In this document: in pieces, positions 7,909 through 16,331 of the stretch | Layout of the letters: each line of letters begins with the position of its first letter | Numbering within the stretch: position 1 is the stretch's first letter | Source of the DNA: CAWVWD01 sp965662365 | GTDB taxonomy: Bacteria > Bacteroidota > Bacteroidia > Chitinophagales > Saprospiraceae | Direction of reading: 5' to 3' | Length of the DNA stretch: 64,000 nucleotides | NCBI GenBank assembly: GCA_965662365.1 | Contig: CBFIHR010000005.1 | Location: forward strand, 1 to 64,000 | Notes under the pieces: generated by a model | Databases searched by the model: none | Seen by the model: only the letters and a program-made list of their open reading frames with translations | Told to the model about the DNA's origin: nothing | Made by a program: the position numbers and the translations under genes

Positions 7909-9132
7909 ATGGATTCATTAACACAAGTCGTATTAGGAGCTGCGGTTGGCGAAGCGGCATTAGGAAAGAAAATAGGAAATAGGGCAATTGTTTGGGGCGG
8001 AATAGCAGGAACGATTCCTGATTTAGATGTTTTAGGGAATGCTTTTATGACACCGGTTGAGGCTTTGGCGTTTCATCGAGGTATAACGCATGCACTGGTT
8101 TTCTTTGTTATAGCAGCTCCAATCTTCGCTTGGCTAACGCATCAATTTTATAGACAGCATATTTATAAACAACAGACTTATAAGACGACTGTTTCGATGT
8201 TGTTTTCTATTGTTTTTGTTGGTTTTTTCGGTACTTTAAATTACGTATCGTTACTTGATGGTGCGCCTTCTGTTCCGCTTTTGCTTATTACACTGATAAC
8301 TGGTTACTTCTTTTTTAGAAGAGTGTGGAATTATTGGCGAAAGCCCACCATCGAAATAGATATGTCGAACACGTCTATAAAAGATTGGTCGATTCTGTTT
8401 GGTTTAGGATTTTTGACACATACTTTATTAGATGCATGTACACCGTTTGGGACGCAACTTTTTCAGCCGTTTTCTAATGTTCGTATCTCATTTGACACCA
8501 TTGCTGTGATTGATCCTTTATACACTGTCCCTTTTTTGATTTGTTTGATTCTTGCCGCTTTTTATCATCGAGCGAGCTCAAGGCGTCGTTTTTTTAATTG
8601 GTTAGGTATTGGTTTGAGTTGTGCGTATTTGGCTTTTACTTTTTATAATCAATATCAGATGGAAAATAAGTTCAAGGCTTTATTAGAGGAGAGAAATGTA
8701 AATTACAATCAGGTGTCGGTCGTTCCAACTATTTTTAATAATGCCTTGTGGCAATGTGTTGCAGAAACGGATACGAATTATGTCTTTACGAACTATTCTG
8801 TTTTTGATAAGAATTTGGATAAAATTAAGTTGGTCTCTATTGAGAAAAATCATGCTTTGTTAGCAGCTTATGAAAGTGATAAAGAGATAAAAATCCTCAA
8901 ATGGTTTTCAAAAGGGTATTACAATGTGGAGCAGCAAGCGGATGGTTCTTTAAAATATAATGATTTGAAAATTGCTGTGATTCCAGAGGATATTTTCGGT
9001 GAATTATATTTTGGTATGAATTATACGATTTCGGAAGCTGGTTCAGGGATTGTGATTTCTGAAAATCGAGAAATAGAATTTCCAGAAGGTATGTTTCAAC
9101 GATTTTGGACACGTATTAAAGGATACAAATAG
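7909..9132 (+). CDS. Membrane-bound metal-dependent hydrolase (YdjM/COG1988, DUF457 type)
   Basis: A 407-residue protein starting MDSLTQVVLGAAVGEAALG, the conserved opening of the YdjM-like family. Conserved His/Asp motifs of the family are present: GTIPDLDV, FHRGITHAL and THTLLDACTPFGT, likely metal ligands. Several membrane helices lie between about residues 60 and 260 (ALVFFVIAAPIFAWL, TVSMLFSIVFVGFFG, YTVPFLICLILAAFY); the C-terminal 150 residues are soluble. The longer reading from a TTG at 7858 adds a basic 17-residue tail before the family start, so I prefer the ATG at 7909. The substrate is unknown; the LexA-regulated name used in E. coli should not be transferred. Two of the operator-like dyads lie 90-190 bases upstream. 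Confidence 0.85.
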   Translation: MDSLTQVVLGAAVGEAALGKKIGNRAIVWGGIAGTIPDLDVLGNAFMTPVEALAFHRGITHALVFFVIAAPIFAWLTHQFYRQHIYKQQTYKTTVSMLFSIVFVGFFGTLNYVSLLDGAPSVPLLLITLITGYFFFRRVWNYWRKPTIEIDMSNTSIKDWSILFGLGFLTHTLLDACTPFGTQLFQPFSNVRISFDTIAVIDPLYTVPFLICLILAAFYHRASSRRRFFNWLGIGLSCAYLAFTFYNQYQMENKFKALLEERNVNYNQVSVVPTIFNNALWQCVAETDTNYVFTNYSVFDKNLDKIKLVSIEKNHALLAAYESDKEIKILKWFSKGYYNVEQQADGSLKYNDLKIAVIPEDIFGELYFGMNYTISEAGSGIVISENREIEFPEGMFQRFWTRIKGYK

Positions 9133-9279
9133 ATGAATAATCACTGTCAAAATGTCAAAGTGGCTTTTTTTTATACATTTAGGCGAATAAAATAAATTTA
9201 AAATATTGATAGTTAATCGCTTGAATCTTGTTGAGGAATGAAAAAAATGTCAAAATGCCTAAAATCTTGAATATCGCTG

Positions 9280-9287
9280 TATCTTTG
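9280..9287 (+). promoter_or_regulatory. Candidate -7 box of grpE-dnaJ
   Basis: TATCTTTG fits TAnnTTTG exactly. No good TTTG is found about 20 nt upstream, so activation or an alternative sigma factor is possible. The leader would be about 100 nt. Confidence 0.5.
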
Positions 9288-9290
9288 TCA

Positions 9291-9311
9291 GCCTTTATTT
9301 AAAATAAAGGC
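9291..9311. promoter_or_regulatory. Perfect palindrome at the predicted grpE transcript start
   Basis: GCCTTTATTT and AAATAAAGGC flank a central A, a 21-bp perfect palindrome 3 nt after the -7 box. It is not a CIRCE element. Its position suggests an operator or a 5' RNA hairpin. Confidence 0.5.
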
Positions 9312-9393
9312 ATTGGCAAAAAAATTGACAGGGATTAGGTACGTCAAATTGGTACAAATTCAAAAAAATATTGGATTGGATAAACACTAAACC

Positions 9394-10053
9394 ATGAATA
9401 AAGAAGAATTGACACAAGAAGAAATAAACGAGCAGGCAGAAACGACTTCGACAGAGAACGAAGCGAAAGAGGTCAAAGAGGAAACTAAGAAAAACAGCAA
9501 ATTCCAAGAAATGCTAAATCAGTTTGTTGATGGTGTAACTGGAAACAAGGAACAAGCTGAAGAAGCAGCAGAAAACGCCGAAGAGGAAGATAATCCGCTC
9601 CAGGCACAAGTCGATCAATTGATGTCAGACAAAGCAGAGTTGAGTGATAAATATCTTCGGTTATCGGCAGAGTTTCAAAATTATAAGCGCAGAACAGCAA
9701 AGGAAAAAATGGATATTATCCAAACGGCTGGTCGTGATGTGATTAAGGTTTTATTACCTGTTTTGGATGATTTCGACAGAGCGAAAAAAGCAGCTGACGA
9801 CGACGATTCTGTAGAGGCGTTTAGTGAAGGTGTTCAGTTGGTATATGAGAAATTACACCGAGTATTAGAACAAAAAGGGCTAAGGGCTTTGGATACAAAC
9901 GGAGAAGTATTCAATGCGGATTTCCATGAAGCATTAACAGAGATCCCTGCTCCAACAGAAGAAATGAAAGGCAAAATCATTGATACAATCGAAAGAGGTT
10001 ATGCCTTAAATGATAAAATTATTCGCTACGCTAAGGTTGTAGTTGGAAAATAA
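9394..10053 (+). CDS. grpE: Nucleotide exchange factor GrpE
   Basis: A 219-residue co-chaperone that speeds ADP release from DnaK. Residues 1 to about 75 are a strongly acidic, probably disordered tail; about 75-120 form a long coiled coil (VDQLMSDKAELSDKYLRLSAEF); the C-terminal beta domain follows, with the conserved FQNYKRRTAKE, PVLDDFDRA and FNADFHEAL elements. It is cytoplasmic. dnaJ follows 126 nt downstream on the same strand and they probably share a transcript; dnaK is not in the window. The promoter region carries a TATCTTTG box and a perfect palindrome that may mediate stress control. Confidence 0.97.
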   Translation: MNKEELTQEEINEQAETTSTENEAKEVKEETKKNSKFQEMLNQFVDGVTGNKEQAEEAAENAEEEDNPLQAQVDQLMSDKAELSDKYLRLSAEFQNYKRRTAKEKMDIIQTAGRDVIKVLLPVLDDFDRAKKAADDDDSVEAFSEGVQLVYEKLHRVLEQKGLRALDTNGEVFNADFHEALTEIPAPTEEMKGKIIDTIERGYALNDKIIRYAKVVVGK

Positions 10054-10179
10054 TACGAGTTGTAGGTTGCGAGGTACGAGTTCGAAAATCGTATAGTAAA
10101 TCTAAGATTCAAAATTTTGTTTGATTATTTGATGATTGATTTGGCATAATTTGTTGAATTTATTATTAAAAAGTTAGGC
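10054..10179. repeat. grpE-dnaJ gap with a dispersed TACGAGTT-type repeat
   Basis: TTGCGAGGTACGAGTT (10067-10082) follows a partial copy (TACGAGTTGTAGG). A related TTGCGTGTTACGAGTT is at 61814-61829 and a reverse copy at 61901-61920 next to uvrC. Simple repeats of this kind are scattered between genes in some Bacteroidota. Confidence 0.55.
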
Positions 10180-11364
10180 ATGGCGACAAATTCAAGAATG
10201 GCAAATAAAAGAGATTATTACGAAATATTGGGGGTTAGTAAATCTGCTGATGCGAAAGAAATCAAAAAAGCTTATCGCAAAATAGCGATGAAGTATCACC
10301 CTGATCGTAATCCGGATAACAAAGAAGCAGAAGAAAAATTTAAAGAGGCGGCTGAAGCTTACGAAGTCTTGAGCGATGAACAAAAACGAGCAAGATATGA
10401 TCGTTTCGGTCATGCTGGTATGGGACAAGGTGACGGCGGCGGTTTCCGTGGCAGTGGCGGAATGTCAATGGAGGATATTTTCTCTCAATTCGGTGATATT
10501 TTCGGTGGTGGCGGAAGTCCGTTTGAATCATTTTTTGAGTCAGGTCGCCGCAGTCAACGTCGTCAAACAGGACAACGTGGCTCAAATATTCGTATCAAAG
10601 TAAAATTGACCTTAGAGGATATTGAGAAAGGAGCGAAGAAGAAAATTAAGGTTAAAAAATATACGAATTGTAAGACTTGTAACGGTTCGGGTGCAAAGAA
10701 TGCCAGCTCGATGACAACGTGTAATACTTGTCGTGGTTCTGGGTACATTCGTAAAGTTAGCAATACGTTTTTAGGTCAAATGCAAACAACTTCAGCTTGT
10801 CCGACTTGTAGCGGAACAGGCAAACAAATCACGGATAAGTGTAAAACTTGTAATGGTGAAGGGCGTTCGTATGACGCAGAAGTTATCACGATTGATATTC
10901 CAGCTGGGGTGAGTGAAGGAATGCAACTCTCGATGAGTGGCAGAGGGAATGCCGGTAAAAACGGTGGACCAAACGGTGATTTGTTAATTAATATTGAAGA
11001 AGTACCGCACGATTATTTAACTCGTGATGGTCATAATTTGATTTATGATTTATACTTGAATTTTGCTGATGCTGCTCTGGGAACTTCGGTAGAAGTGCCA
11101 ACATTGACCGGAAAAGTAAAAATAAAAGTACCTGAAGGTACACAAGGCGGAAAGATTTTCCGATTAAAAGGCAAAGGTTTACCGGGACTCCAAAGTTATG
11201 AACGTGGTGATCAATTGATTCATGTAAATATTTGGACACCGAAAAACTTGTCAACTGCGGAGCGGTCATATTTAGAAAAAATGCGAGATATGTCAGGTTT
11301 TCAACCGAATCCAGTGAAAGGAGAGAAGGGCTTTTTTGAAAAAATGAAAGATTATTTTGGATAA
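10180..11364 (+). CDS. dnaJ: Chaperone DnaJ (Hsp40)
   Basis: A DnaK co-chaperone of 394 residues with complete type I layout: J domain at the N-terminus (DYYEILGV, KYHPDRNPDN with the essential HPD), a Gly/Phe-rich linker (GGGFRGSGGMSM), a zinc domain with four CxxCxGxG repeats (CKTCNGSG, CNTCRGSG, CPTCSGTG, CKTCNGEG), and the C-terminal substrate-binding barrels. The ATG at 10180 gives a short MATNSR extension; the ATG at 10198 (MANKRDYYE) matches most homologues and is equally possible. Second gene after grpE, ended by a terminator at 11409-11447. Confidence 0.97.
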   Translation: MATNSRMANKRDYYEILGVSKSADAKEIKKAYRKIAMKYHPDRNPDNKEAEEKFKEAAEAYEVLSDEQKRARYDRFGHAGMGQGDGGGFRGSGGMSMEDIFSQFGDIFGGGGSPFESFFESGRRSQRRQTGQRGSNIRIKVKLTLEDIEKGAKKKIKVKKYTNCKTCNGSGAKNASSMTTCNTCRGSGYIRKVSNTFLGQMQTTSACPTCSGTGKQITDKCKTCNGEGRSYDAEVITIDIPAGVSEGMQLSMSGRGNAGKNGGPNGDLLINIEEVPHDYLTRDGHNLIYDLYLNFADAALGTSVEVPTLTGKVKIKVPEGTQGGKIFRLKGKGLPGLQSYERGDQLIHVNIWTPKNLSTAERSYLEKMRDMSGFQPNPVKGEKGFFEKMKDYFG

Positions 11365-11408
11365 AAAATCGGATAGGGAATCAGATAAAAACTTTAGATA
11401 AAGGTATA

Positions 11409-11447
11409 AAAAATGGGCAGTTGGAGTTTTCCAGCTGTCCATTTTAT
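11409..11447 (+). terminator. Terminator of dnaJ
   Basis: AAAAATGGGCAGTTGGA (11409-11425) pairs with TTCCAGCTGTCCATTTT (11429-11445) with two wobbles and a 3-nt loop. The flanks suit both strands, so it may also serve the convergent gene that ends at 11468. Confidence 0.8.
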
Positions 11448-11467
11448 TAATATGCTCATTGATAAGC

Positions 11468-11710
11468 TTACTGATATTTTTGATAAATCTCCGCTATCGT
11501 GTTTGCCAATTTATGGTCTTTATCGGTCACGGTATTGCCTGCATCATGCGTTGATAATTCGATATTTACGGTATTCCATACATTGCTCCAGTTTGGATGA
11601 TGATTTTGTTTTTCAGCATGAAAAGCGACTTCTGTCATAAATGCGAAGGCTTCTGCAAAATCTTTAAATTTTAGCGTAGTCTGTAATTGATTATTGGTTT
11701 CTGTCCACAT
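11468..11710 (-). CDS. Pterin-4a-carbinolamine dehydratase
   Basis: An 80-residue protein of the PCD/DCoH family, which dehydrates 4a-hydroxytetrahydrobiopterin. The active-site signature is present: EKQNHHPNWSNVWN (two adjacent histidines then Pro and Trp) followed by STHDAGNTVTDKDHKLA with the conserved His/Asp. It is slightly shorter than the usual 95-110 residues at the N-terminus. It starts 16 nt after the MOSC gene on the same strand, so the two are almost certainly co-transcribed. No aromatic amino acid hydroxylase is in the window; a role alongside molybdopterin chemistry is possible but inferred only from context. Confidence 0.92.
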   Translation of the reverse strand: MWTETNNQLQTTLKFKDFAEAFAFMTEVAFHAEKQNHHPNWSNVWNTVNIELSTHDAGNTVTDKDHKLANTIAEIYQKYQ

Positions 11711-11726
11711 ATTTTTTACTTTTTAT

Positions 11727-12215
11727 TTAATCTTTAATCACTAAACGGACTTTATCACCTATTTTAATTTCTCCACCCTTGATGATTCTTGCAGTAATTC
11801 CGCCATGCCCTCGCATCGCATTATAGCCGCCAGCACCTAAGTTTTGTTCCATTCGAGAGCAAGGGTGACATTGTCCAGTCGTTTCGAGAATAACAGAGCC
11901 AATCTTAAATTGTTGTTCTTTCAGGGCTAAAAGATTTAATCCTTTGATGACAATATTTCGTCGAACCATTTCTGGCCGGACAGCTGTTTTCATGATGGCT
12001 GTTGCTGCCAATAGATGTTCAAACTGAATGAGTGTAACTTGTCGTTTTCCATCTTTATCATATCTATCACCATCTAATCCGGTGTCAAATTTTGCCTTAA
12101 CTTTGTTGAGAACAGTCATATCTGCTCGTTTTTTAGGACGAACACCAATCCAAACGACTTCGCCAGTTTGAGGCATGGTATTCATGATTTTTCCCATAGG
12201 TGAGTTTTTATTCAT
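11727..12215 (-). CDS. MOSC domain protein
   Basis: A 162-residue stand-alone MOSC domain, the C-terminal module of molybdenum cofactor sulfurases, which handle sulfur at a conserved cysteine. Seen here are GLDGDRYDKDGKRQVTLIQ, RRNIVIKGLNLLAL, the Cys motif TTGQCHPCSRME and the closing GHGGITARIIKGGEIKIGD. The length suits single-domain YiiM-like proteins. It leads a two-gene unit with the pterin dehydratase; both concern pterin-type molecules. Start codons at residues 7 or 11 are also possible. Confidence 0.9.
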   Translation of the reverse strand: MNKNSPMGKIMNTMPQTGEVVWIGVRPKKRADMTVLNKVKAKFDTGLDGDRYDKDGKRQVTLIQFEHLLAATAIMKTAVRPEMVRRNIVIKGLNLLALKEQQFKIGSVILETTGQCHPCSRMEQNLGAGGYNAMRGHGGITARIIKGGEIKIGDKVRLVIKD

Positions 12216-12429
12216 CCGTCTTATTTTTTTAATTTACGCCATCAATACTTCTAGTCTGACGAGTTATTTTATATTCCGCTCTGTATGAAATCAGATACCT
12301 GAAATACAATTTATTTTGTTTAAAAACTTATTAAAGATTTTATATTTGGATAATTGAATTTTAATCAATATATTATTGCATGAATTAAAGCAGGATATTG
12401 TATTTATTAACTAATCAAAATTCAGGCTT

Positions 12430-12843
12430 ATGAAAGAATTACCGTCAAATGTTCTTGAAGAAATCAATCAGTTGATAACTCAAGAAGAAAATTGGTTAAA
12501 TCAATTAAAAAGCAGTGAAGATGAATTAGAAAATCTTCAAGAAGTGCTAGATGTTTATGCTCAACATTCTAATCTAAGTGAGCAAAAATCAGTTAGTCAT
12601 TATCAAAATTTATTTAATCATTATCGTATCGAATTGATTCGAGACTTGAAGCATCACGTTCGTATTAATTTACAAGATCTCCATAATTTAGTGTATCGTC
12701 AGCCGCAACGCTATTATTACAGTTACCTGAATACTTTACAGGAACACCGAGAACGTATCCACAATTTTTTTGAGTATTTTGATAAAATGAGAAAGGAGTT
12801 TCGTGAAACGATTAGTTACGAAAGCCTCCGAGCAAGGGCTTAA
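12430..12843 (+). CDS. Coiled-coil protein of unknown function
   Basis: I do not recognise this 137-residue protein. It has no signal peptide or membrane segment and is predicted to be almost entirely helical: residues 1-45 form a Glu/Leu-rich amphipathic helix (LITQEENWLNQLKSSEDELE), and the rest is rich in His, Tyr, Arg and Gln (RQPQRYYYSYLNTLQEH, RIHNFFEYFDKMRKE). Such proteins are often small cytoplasmic scaffolds, but no function can be assigned. It has its own start after a 214-base gap and converges on the LamG gene across an inverted-repeat element. Confidence 0.7.
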   Translation: MKELPSNVLEEINQLITQEENWLNQLKSSEDELENLQEVLDVYAQHSNLSEQKSVSHYQNLFNHYRIELIRDLKHHVRINLQDLHNLVYRQPQRYYYSYLNTLQEHRERIHNFFEYFDKMRKEFRETISYESLRARA

Positions 12844-12865
12844 CGTAACGCTATAAGTATTAAGA

Positions 12866-12970
12866 AGAGGTTGTCTCAAGAATTGGAAAATATTAATTCA
12901 TTTATAAATTATTTATTTATAAATTACTGATTTTCAGTTTATAAACTTATCAGGTTTTGAGACAACCTCT
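12866..12970. repeat. Inverted-repeat element (105 bp) between convergent genes
   Basis: AGAGGTTGTCTCAA (12866-12879) and TTGAGACAACCTCT (12957-12970) are perfect 14-bp arms enclosing 77 AT-rich bases with a direct repeat ATTTATAAATT and a palindrome AGTTTATAAACT. The right arm is followed by TTTTTG. It may be a bidirectional terminator or a MITE-like element; no clear target duplication was seen. Confidence 0.65.
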
Positions 12971-13002
12971 TTTTGAATAAATATAGACTAAATTTATCTA
13001 TA

Positions 13003-14217
13003 TCATCGAATGATCGTAACGGTTCCAGAAGCCAATTGTTCTTGATTTTCACACGAATACTCGATTTTCCATATAAAGACACCAGGATTGACAGCTATTC
13101 CATTATATGTTCCATCCCAACTTTCAAACGGATTATCGGTAACGAAAACTCTCGTTCCCCAACGGTCGTAAATTTCAAAAATTTTGAGTTGTTGCACGAC
13201 ATTTGGATTACTTATGCCGTAGGTGTCATTTAATAAATCGCCATTAGGCGTGAATGCTTTCGGTAAAAAGACCTCGTCGCAAGGCAAATCTTCAGGATTA
13301 ATCACATTGATTCGCAGCGTATCATAAGTCACGCAAAAATTATCATCGGTGATTTGCAATATATAAGAGGCTGTATCTTCTGGTGTAATCGTCGTTACCG
13401 CACTTGTCGGGTCATCGACACCGTCTGTCGGCGACCACAAAAAATCGGTTGCACAAGTATTTGGAACAAATGTGTTTAGAGAATTTCCTGTAAACAATAT
13501 GGTGTCTCGATTTCCAATCACATCTGGTGTTAAATTAAAGTCTAACAACTGATCAGGTCGCAAGGCGACATTATAAACATACATTTCGTCAATCAATCCT
13601 TTGAATCTTGAAACGGTCTGATTAATACACGGACTGTTTCCAATCGCTAAAGGTGCGGAGTTGTCTAAATTTAATAGATTTTGAGTATTATTTTCTGTTT
13701 CCAAACTTCCGTCTATATAGAGTTTGATATTACCACCGTCACGGACGACAACGCAGTGATGCCAACAGGTTGCTGCACCGTTTCCTGTTAAGAAACTTGA
13801 CCCGCCACCATTTTCAATCGCATCTACGGTCATAAAATTGAGATCGTGAATATACTCAATATTAAACATTGAATTGTCATCACAAGCGGTTCTTTTAGAT
13901 ATAATATCTTGTCTAATGGTATTTGTTTCCTGTGTTTTAAAATAAAAACTCAAAGTGAAATCTTGTGTCTGAAACACACTATTCACAACGCCCGAGAATG
14001 TCACATAATCATCAACTCCGTCAAACTTTAATGCTTGACCACTTACGCCACAATCACAATCGGGATTACCAAACATATTTCCGTCAGAACCATTTCCGGC
14101 ATCATCTGAAGCATCACAAGCATCAAACGAGTAGTAAGCAATTTTTCCAGTTGTTGGCTGTGCATTCATTATAAAAGCACCGAGTAATAATAAAAGTGTT
14201 ATTTTTAAACCTTTCAT
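13003..14217 (-). CDS. LamG-domain surface protein with T9SS type B sorting domain
   Basis: A 404-residue secreted protein. Residues 1-19 are a signal peptide (ITLLLLLGAFIMNAQ). About 25-220 form a concanavalin/LamG jelly-roll (GKIAYYSFDACDAS, LKFDGVDDYVTFSG, CWHHCVVVRDGGNIKLYIDG, FKGLIDEMYVYNVAL), usually glycan-binding. About 230-310 looks like an Ig/PKD-type linker. About 318-404 is the gliding-motility-associated C-terminal domain (LPKAFTPNGDLLNDTYGI, IYDRWGTRVF, WDGTYNGIAVNPGVFIWKIEY), which directs type IX secretion and cell-surface attachment. The role is probably glycan or cell adhesion. It is the nearest gene downstream of PorX on the same strand, 134 bases away. Confidence 0.93.
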   Translation of the reverse strand: MKGLKITLLLLLGAFIMNAQPTTGKIAYYSFDACDASDDAGNGSDGNMFGNPDCDCGVSGQALKFDGVDDYVTFSGVVNSVFQTQDFTLSFYFKTQETNTIRQDIISKRTACDDNSMFNIEYIHDLNFMTVDAIENGGGSSFLTGNGAATCWHHCVVVRDGGNIKLYIDGSLETENNTQNLLNLDNSAPLAIGNSPCINQTVSRFKGLIDEMYVYNVALRPDQLLDFNLTPDVIGNRDTILFTGNSLNTFVPNTCATDFLWSPTDGVDDPTSAVTTITPEDTASYILQITDDNFCVTYDTLRINVINPEDLPCDEVFLPKAFTPNGDLLNDTYGISNPNVVQQLKIFEIYDRWGTRVFVTDNPFESWDGTYNGIAVNPGVFIWKIEYSCENQEQLASGTVTIIR

Positions 14218-14351
14218 TTTAGTAAGCTATAATTTTTTGAACTATAATCAGTTTTTTCTACGCAATATCCGAAGCAACCTAAGCCTCAATTTTCCATCCA
14301 TAAAACAGTTAAACGAATGGTAATATTGTCTTTGATTTTATTAGAAAACGA

Positions 14352-15908
14352 TTACTTGCTGTAAAGTGTAATAATCGGACAAATCATTTCTTCTAAAGAA
14401 ATACCACCGTGCTGAAAAGTGTTTTTGTAATAATTATTATACTTATTGTAATTATTAGGATACAGGAAAAACTTGTCTTCTTTTGCAAAGATAAACGTAG
14501 AACTCACATTTGGGCGAGGTAATTTTGCCTTATGTGGATTTTTAATCTCCAACACATCACGTTTATCGTACTGCAAGTTTCGACCGACTTTATATCGCAA
14601 ATTTGTTGTCGTTTCTCTATCTCCGACCACTTTAGAAGGTGTTTGAACACGTATTGTTCCATGGTCAGTTGTGATAAATAATTGAATATCTCGTTCTGCC
14701 ATTTTTTGTAAAGTTTCCCAAAGCGGAGAGTGCAAAAACCAAGATTTAGTCAATGAACGGTAGGCACTTTCGTCACCGGCCAATTCCTTTAAGACTTCCA
14801 TCTCTGTACGAGCATGCGAAAGCATATCTATGAAATTATAGACAATTACAGTCAAATCATTGTTCAAATAATTTAAGGCATTATCTACTAATATTTTTCC
14901 ATGATTAACATTCGTAACTTTGAAGTATTCAAACTTTGGAGGGGATTGAAAAGTACGGCGAAGTTGTTCGCTCATTAGTTGCTGTTCGAAAAGATTTTTT
15001 CCGCCTTCTTCATTATCATTTCGCCACCATTCTGGATAATATTCTTGAATTTCGTGCGGGGTCAAACCGGCAAAAATAGCGTTTCTACTATATTGTGTTG
15101 AGGTCGGTAAAATACTGTAAAAATAATCCTCATCTTCGACCTTATACAACTCCGATAAAATAGGTTCGATAATTTTCCATTGATCATAACGCAAATTATC
15201 CATGACCAATAAGACTGTTGGTACATTTTCATCGTAATAAGGAAACATTCTATTTTTTAACAAATTATGGGATAAAATAGGAGCTTCTTTTTTGTCGCTG
15301 ACCCAATCCACATAATTTTTTACGATATATTTTGAAAACTCTGCATTAGCTTCCTGTTTTTGCATCGCCAAAATATCCGCCATTGCGGTTGTTTGAGAAG
15401 CATCTAACTTTAATTCCCAGTTAATGATTTTGCGGTAAGTATCTGCCCATTCTTCGAATTTTAGACCGCTGTTGATTTCCATAAAAATCTGACGAAATTC
15501 CTGCTGATAATCCGAGCGGGTTTTTTCACGAACCAATCGTTTTCCATCAAATACACGACGCAAGGTCATGATAATTTGTTGTGGTTTGACAGGTTTGATG
15601 AGGTAATCGGTGATTTGAGCACCTATGGCCTCATCCATGATATGTTCTGCCTCATTTTTAGTAATCATGACGACAGGTAGATTAGAATGTTTTTCTTTTA
15701 TTTTAGTAAGTGTTTCAAGTCCTGTTATTCCGGGCATACTTTCATCTAAAAACACAATGTCAATCTCATCATCCTCTTCGCACTCTTCTAAGGCATCATA
15801 ACCGTTGGATACGGTGACGACATCATAACCTTTACCCTTTAAAAACATTACTTGTGGTTTGAGCATGTCTATTTCATCATCTGCCCATAGAATTTTAATA
15901 CGACTCAT
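14352..15908 (-). CDS. porX: PorX, T9SS response regulator with PglZ phosphodiesterase domain
   Basis: An orphan-type response regulator that controls type IX secretion genes. The receiver domain (1-120) has the acidic pair in WADDE (Asp10-Asp11), phospho-acceptor Asp55 (VFLDESMPG) and Lys105 (LIKPVKP). A helical linker (about 125-220) precedes a PglZ/alkaline-phosphatase-fold domain with metal-site motifs LLVMDNLRYDQW (near 233-244), ILPTSTQYSRN (Thr271 lies where the catalytic Thr is reported in PorX, from memory) and ITTDHGT. There is no DNA-binding domain, so it acts through partners; in P. gingivalis these are the kinase PorY and sigma factor SigP. PorY is not in the window, but an ECF sigma gene lies 7 kb away. 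The length of 518 is normal. Confidence 0.96.
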   Translation of the reverse strand: MSRIKILWADDEIDMLKPQVMFLKGKGYDVVTVSNGYDALEECEEDDEIDIVFLDESMPGITGLETLTKIKEKHSNLPVVMITKNEAEHIMDEAIGAQITDYLIKPVKPQQIIMTLRRVFDGKRLVREKTRSDYQQEFRQIFMEINSGLKFEEWADTYRKIINWELKLDASQTTAMADILAMQKQEANAEFSKYIVKNYVDWVSDKKEAPILSHNLLKNRMFPYYDENVPTVLLVMDNLRYDQWKIIEPILSELYKVEDEDYFYSILPTSTQYSRNAIFAGLTPHEIQEYYPEWWRNDNEEGGKNLFEQQLMSEQLRRTFQSPPKFEYFKVTNVNHGKILVDNALNYLNNDLTVIVYNFIDMLSHARTEMEVLKELAGDESAYRSLTKSWFLHSPLWETLQKMAERDIQLFITTDHGTIRVQTPSKVVGDRETTTNLRYKVGRNLQYDKRDVLEIKNPHKAKLPRPNVSSTFIFAKEDKFFLYPNNYNKYNNYYKNTFQHGGISLEEMICPIITLYSK

Positions 15909-16331
15909 CTAAAATATTTTATGTTGTTTTAAATCTTGCTAATTTTTGAATTATCCACAATCTATTAAAATCATGGGATTTGTAAGTGATTTTTTATTAA
16001 AAAGATTGAAAGATTAAGTTTTTCCATTGGAATAGTTAAAATTATGTAAATATTTTATATCTTCAATTGATTAGAAAAGTGAGATTATGTTTACAATAAG
16101 AAATAAAATCTAAACGGTGGAATTATTTTAATATTAAAAATGTAACTTTTTGTGGTATGTGTTTGTTTCATATCACAAATATGTGTACGTTTGTACTAAC
16201 AGTTTGTCCCTAAAAAATAATAAAAAGTTACTTGAAAACAATGGTCGATAAATCCTATTAATTTTAAAAAATAGATTATTTGATTCCACTAAAAAAAAAT
16301 CATGATATCTCTATGATATCACTAATGGAAT
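15909..16331. other. Divergent promoter region between porX and the HD gene
   Basis: A 423-base AT-rich gap. It holds a consensus promoter facing right (16162-16193) overlapped by an imperfect dyad, and ATGATATC twice (16302-16309, 16313-16320) just before the HD start codon. No convincing promoter was seen for porX. Confidence 0.5.
16162..16193 (+). promoter_or_regulatory. Promoter of the HD hydrolase gene
   Basis: TTTG (16162-16165), 20 nt, TACGTTTG (16186-16193). The dyad TGTGGTATG (16151-16159)/CATATCACA (16169-16177), one mismatch, straddles the -33 element and could be an operator. The leader is about 130 nt. Confidence 0.55.

Noticed and set aside
11413..11640. 75-residue plus-strand frame after dnaJ
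   Set aside because: It starts inside the dnaJ terminator and is antisense to the pterin dehydratase, whose active-site motif is intact.
12973..13233. 86-residue plus-strand frame
   Set aside because: Antisense to the conserved T9SS C-terminal domain of the LamG protein.
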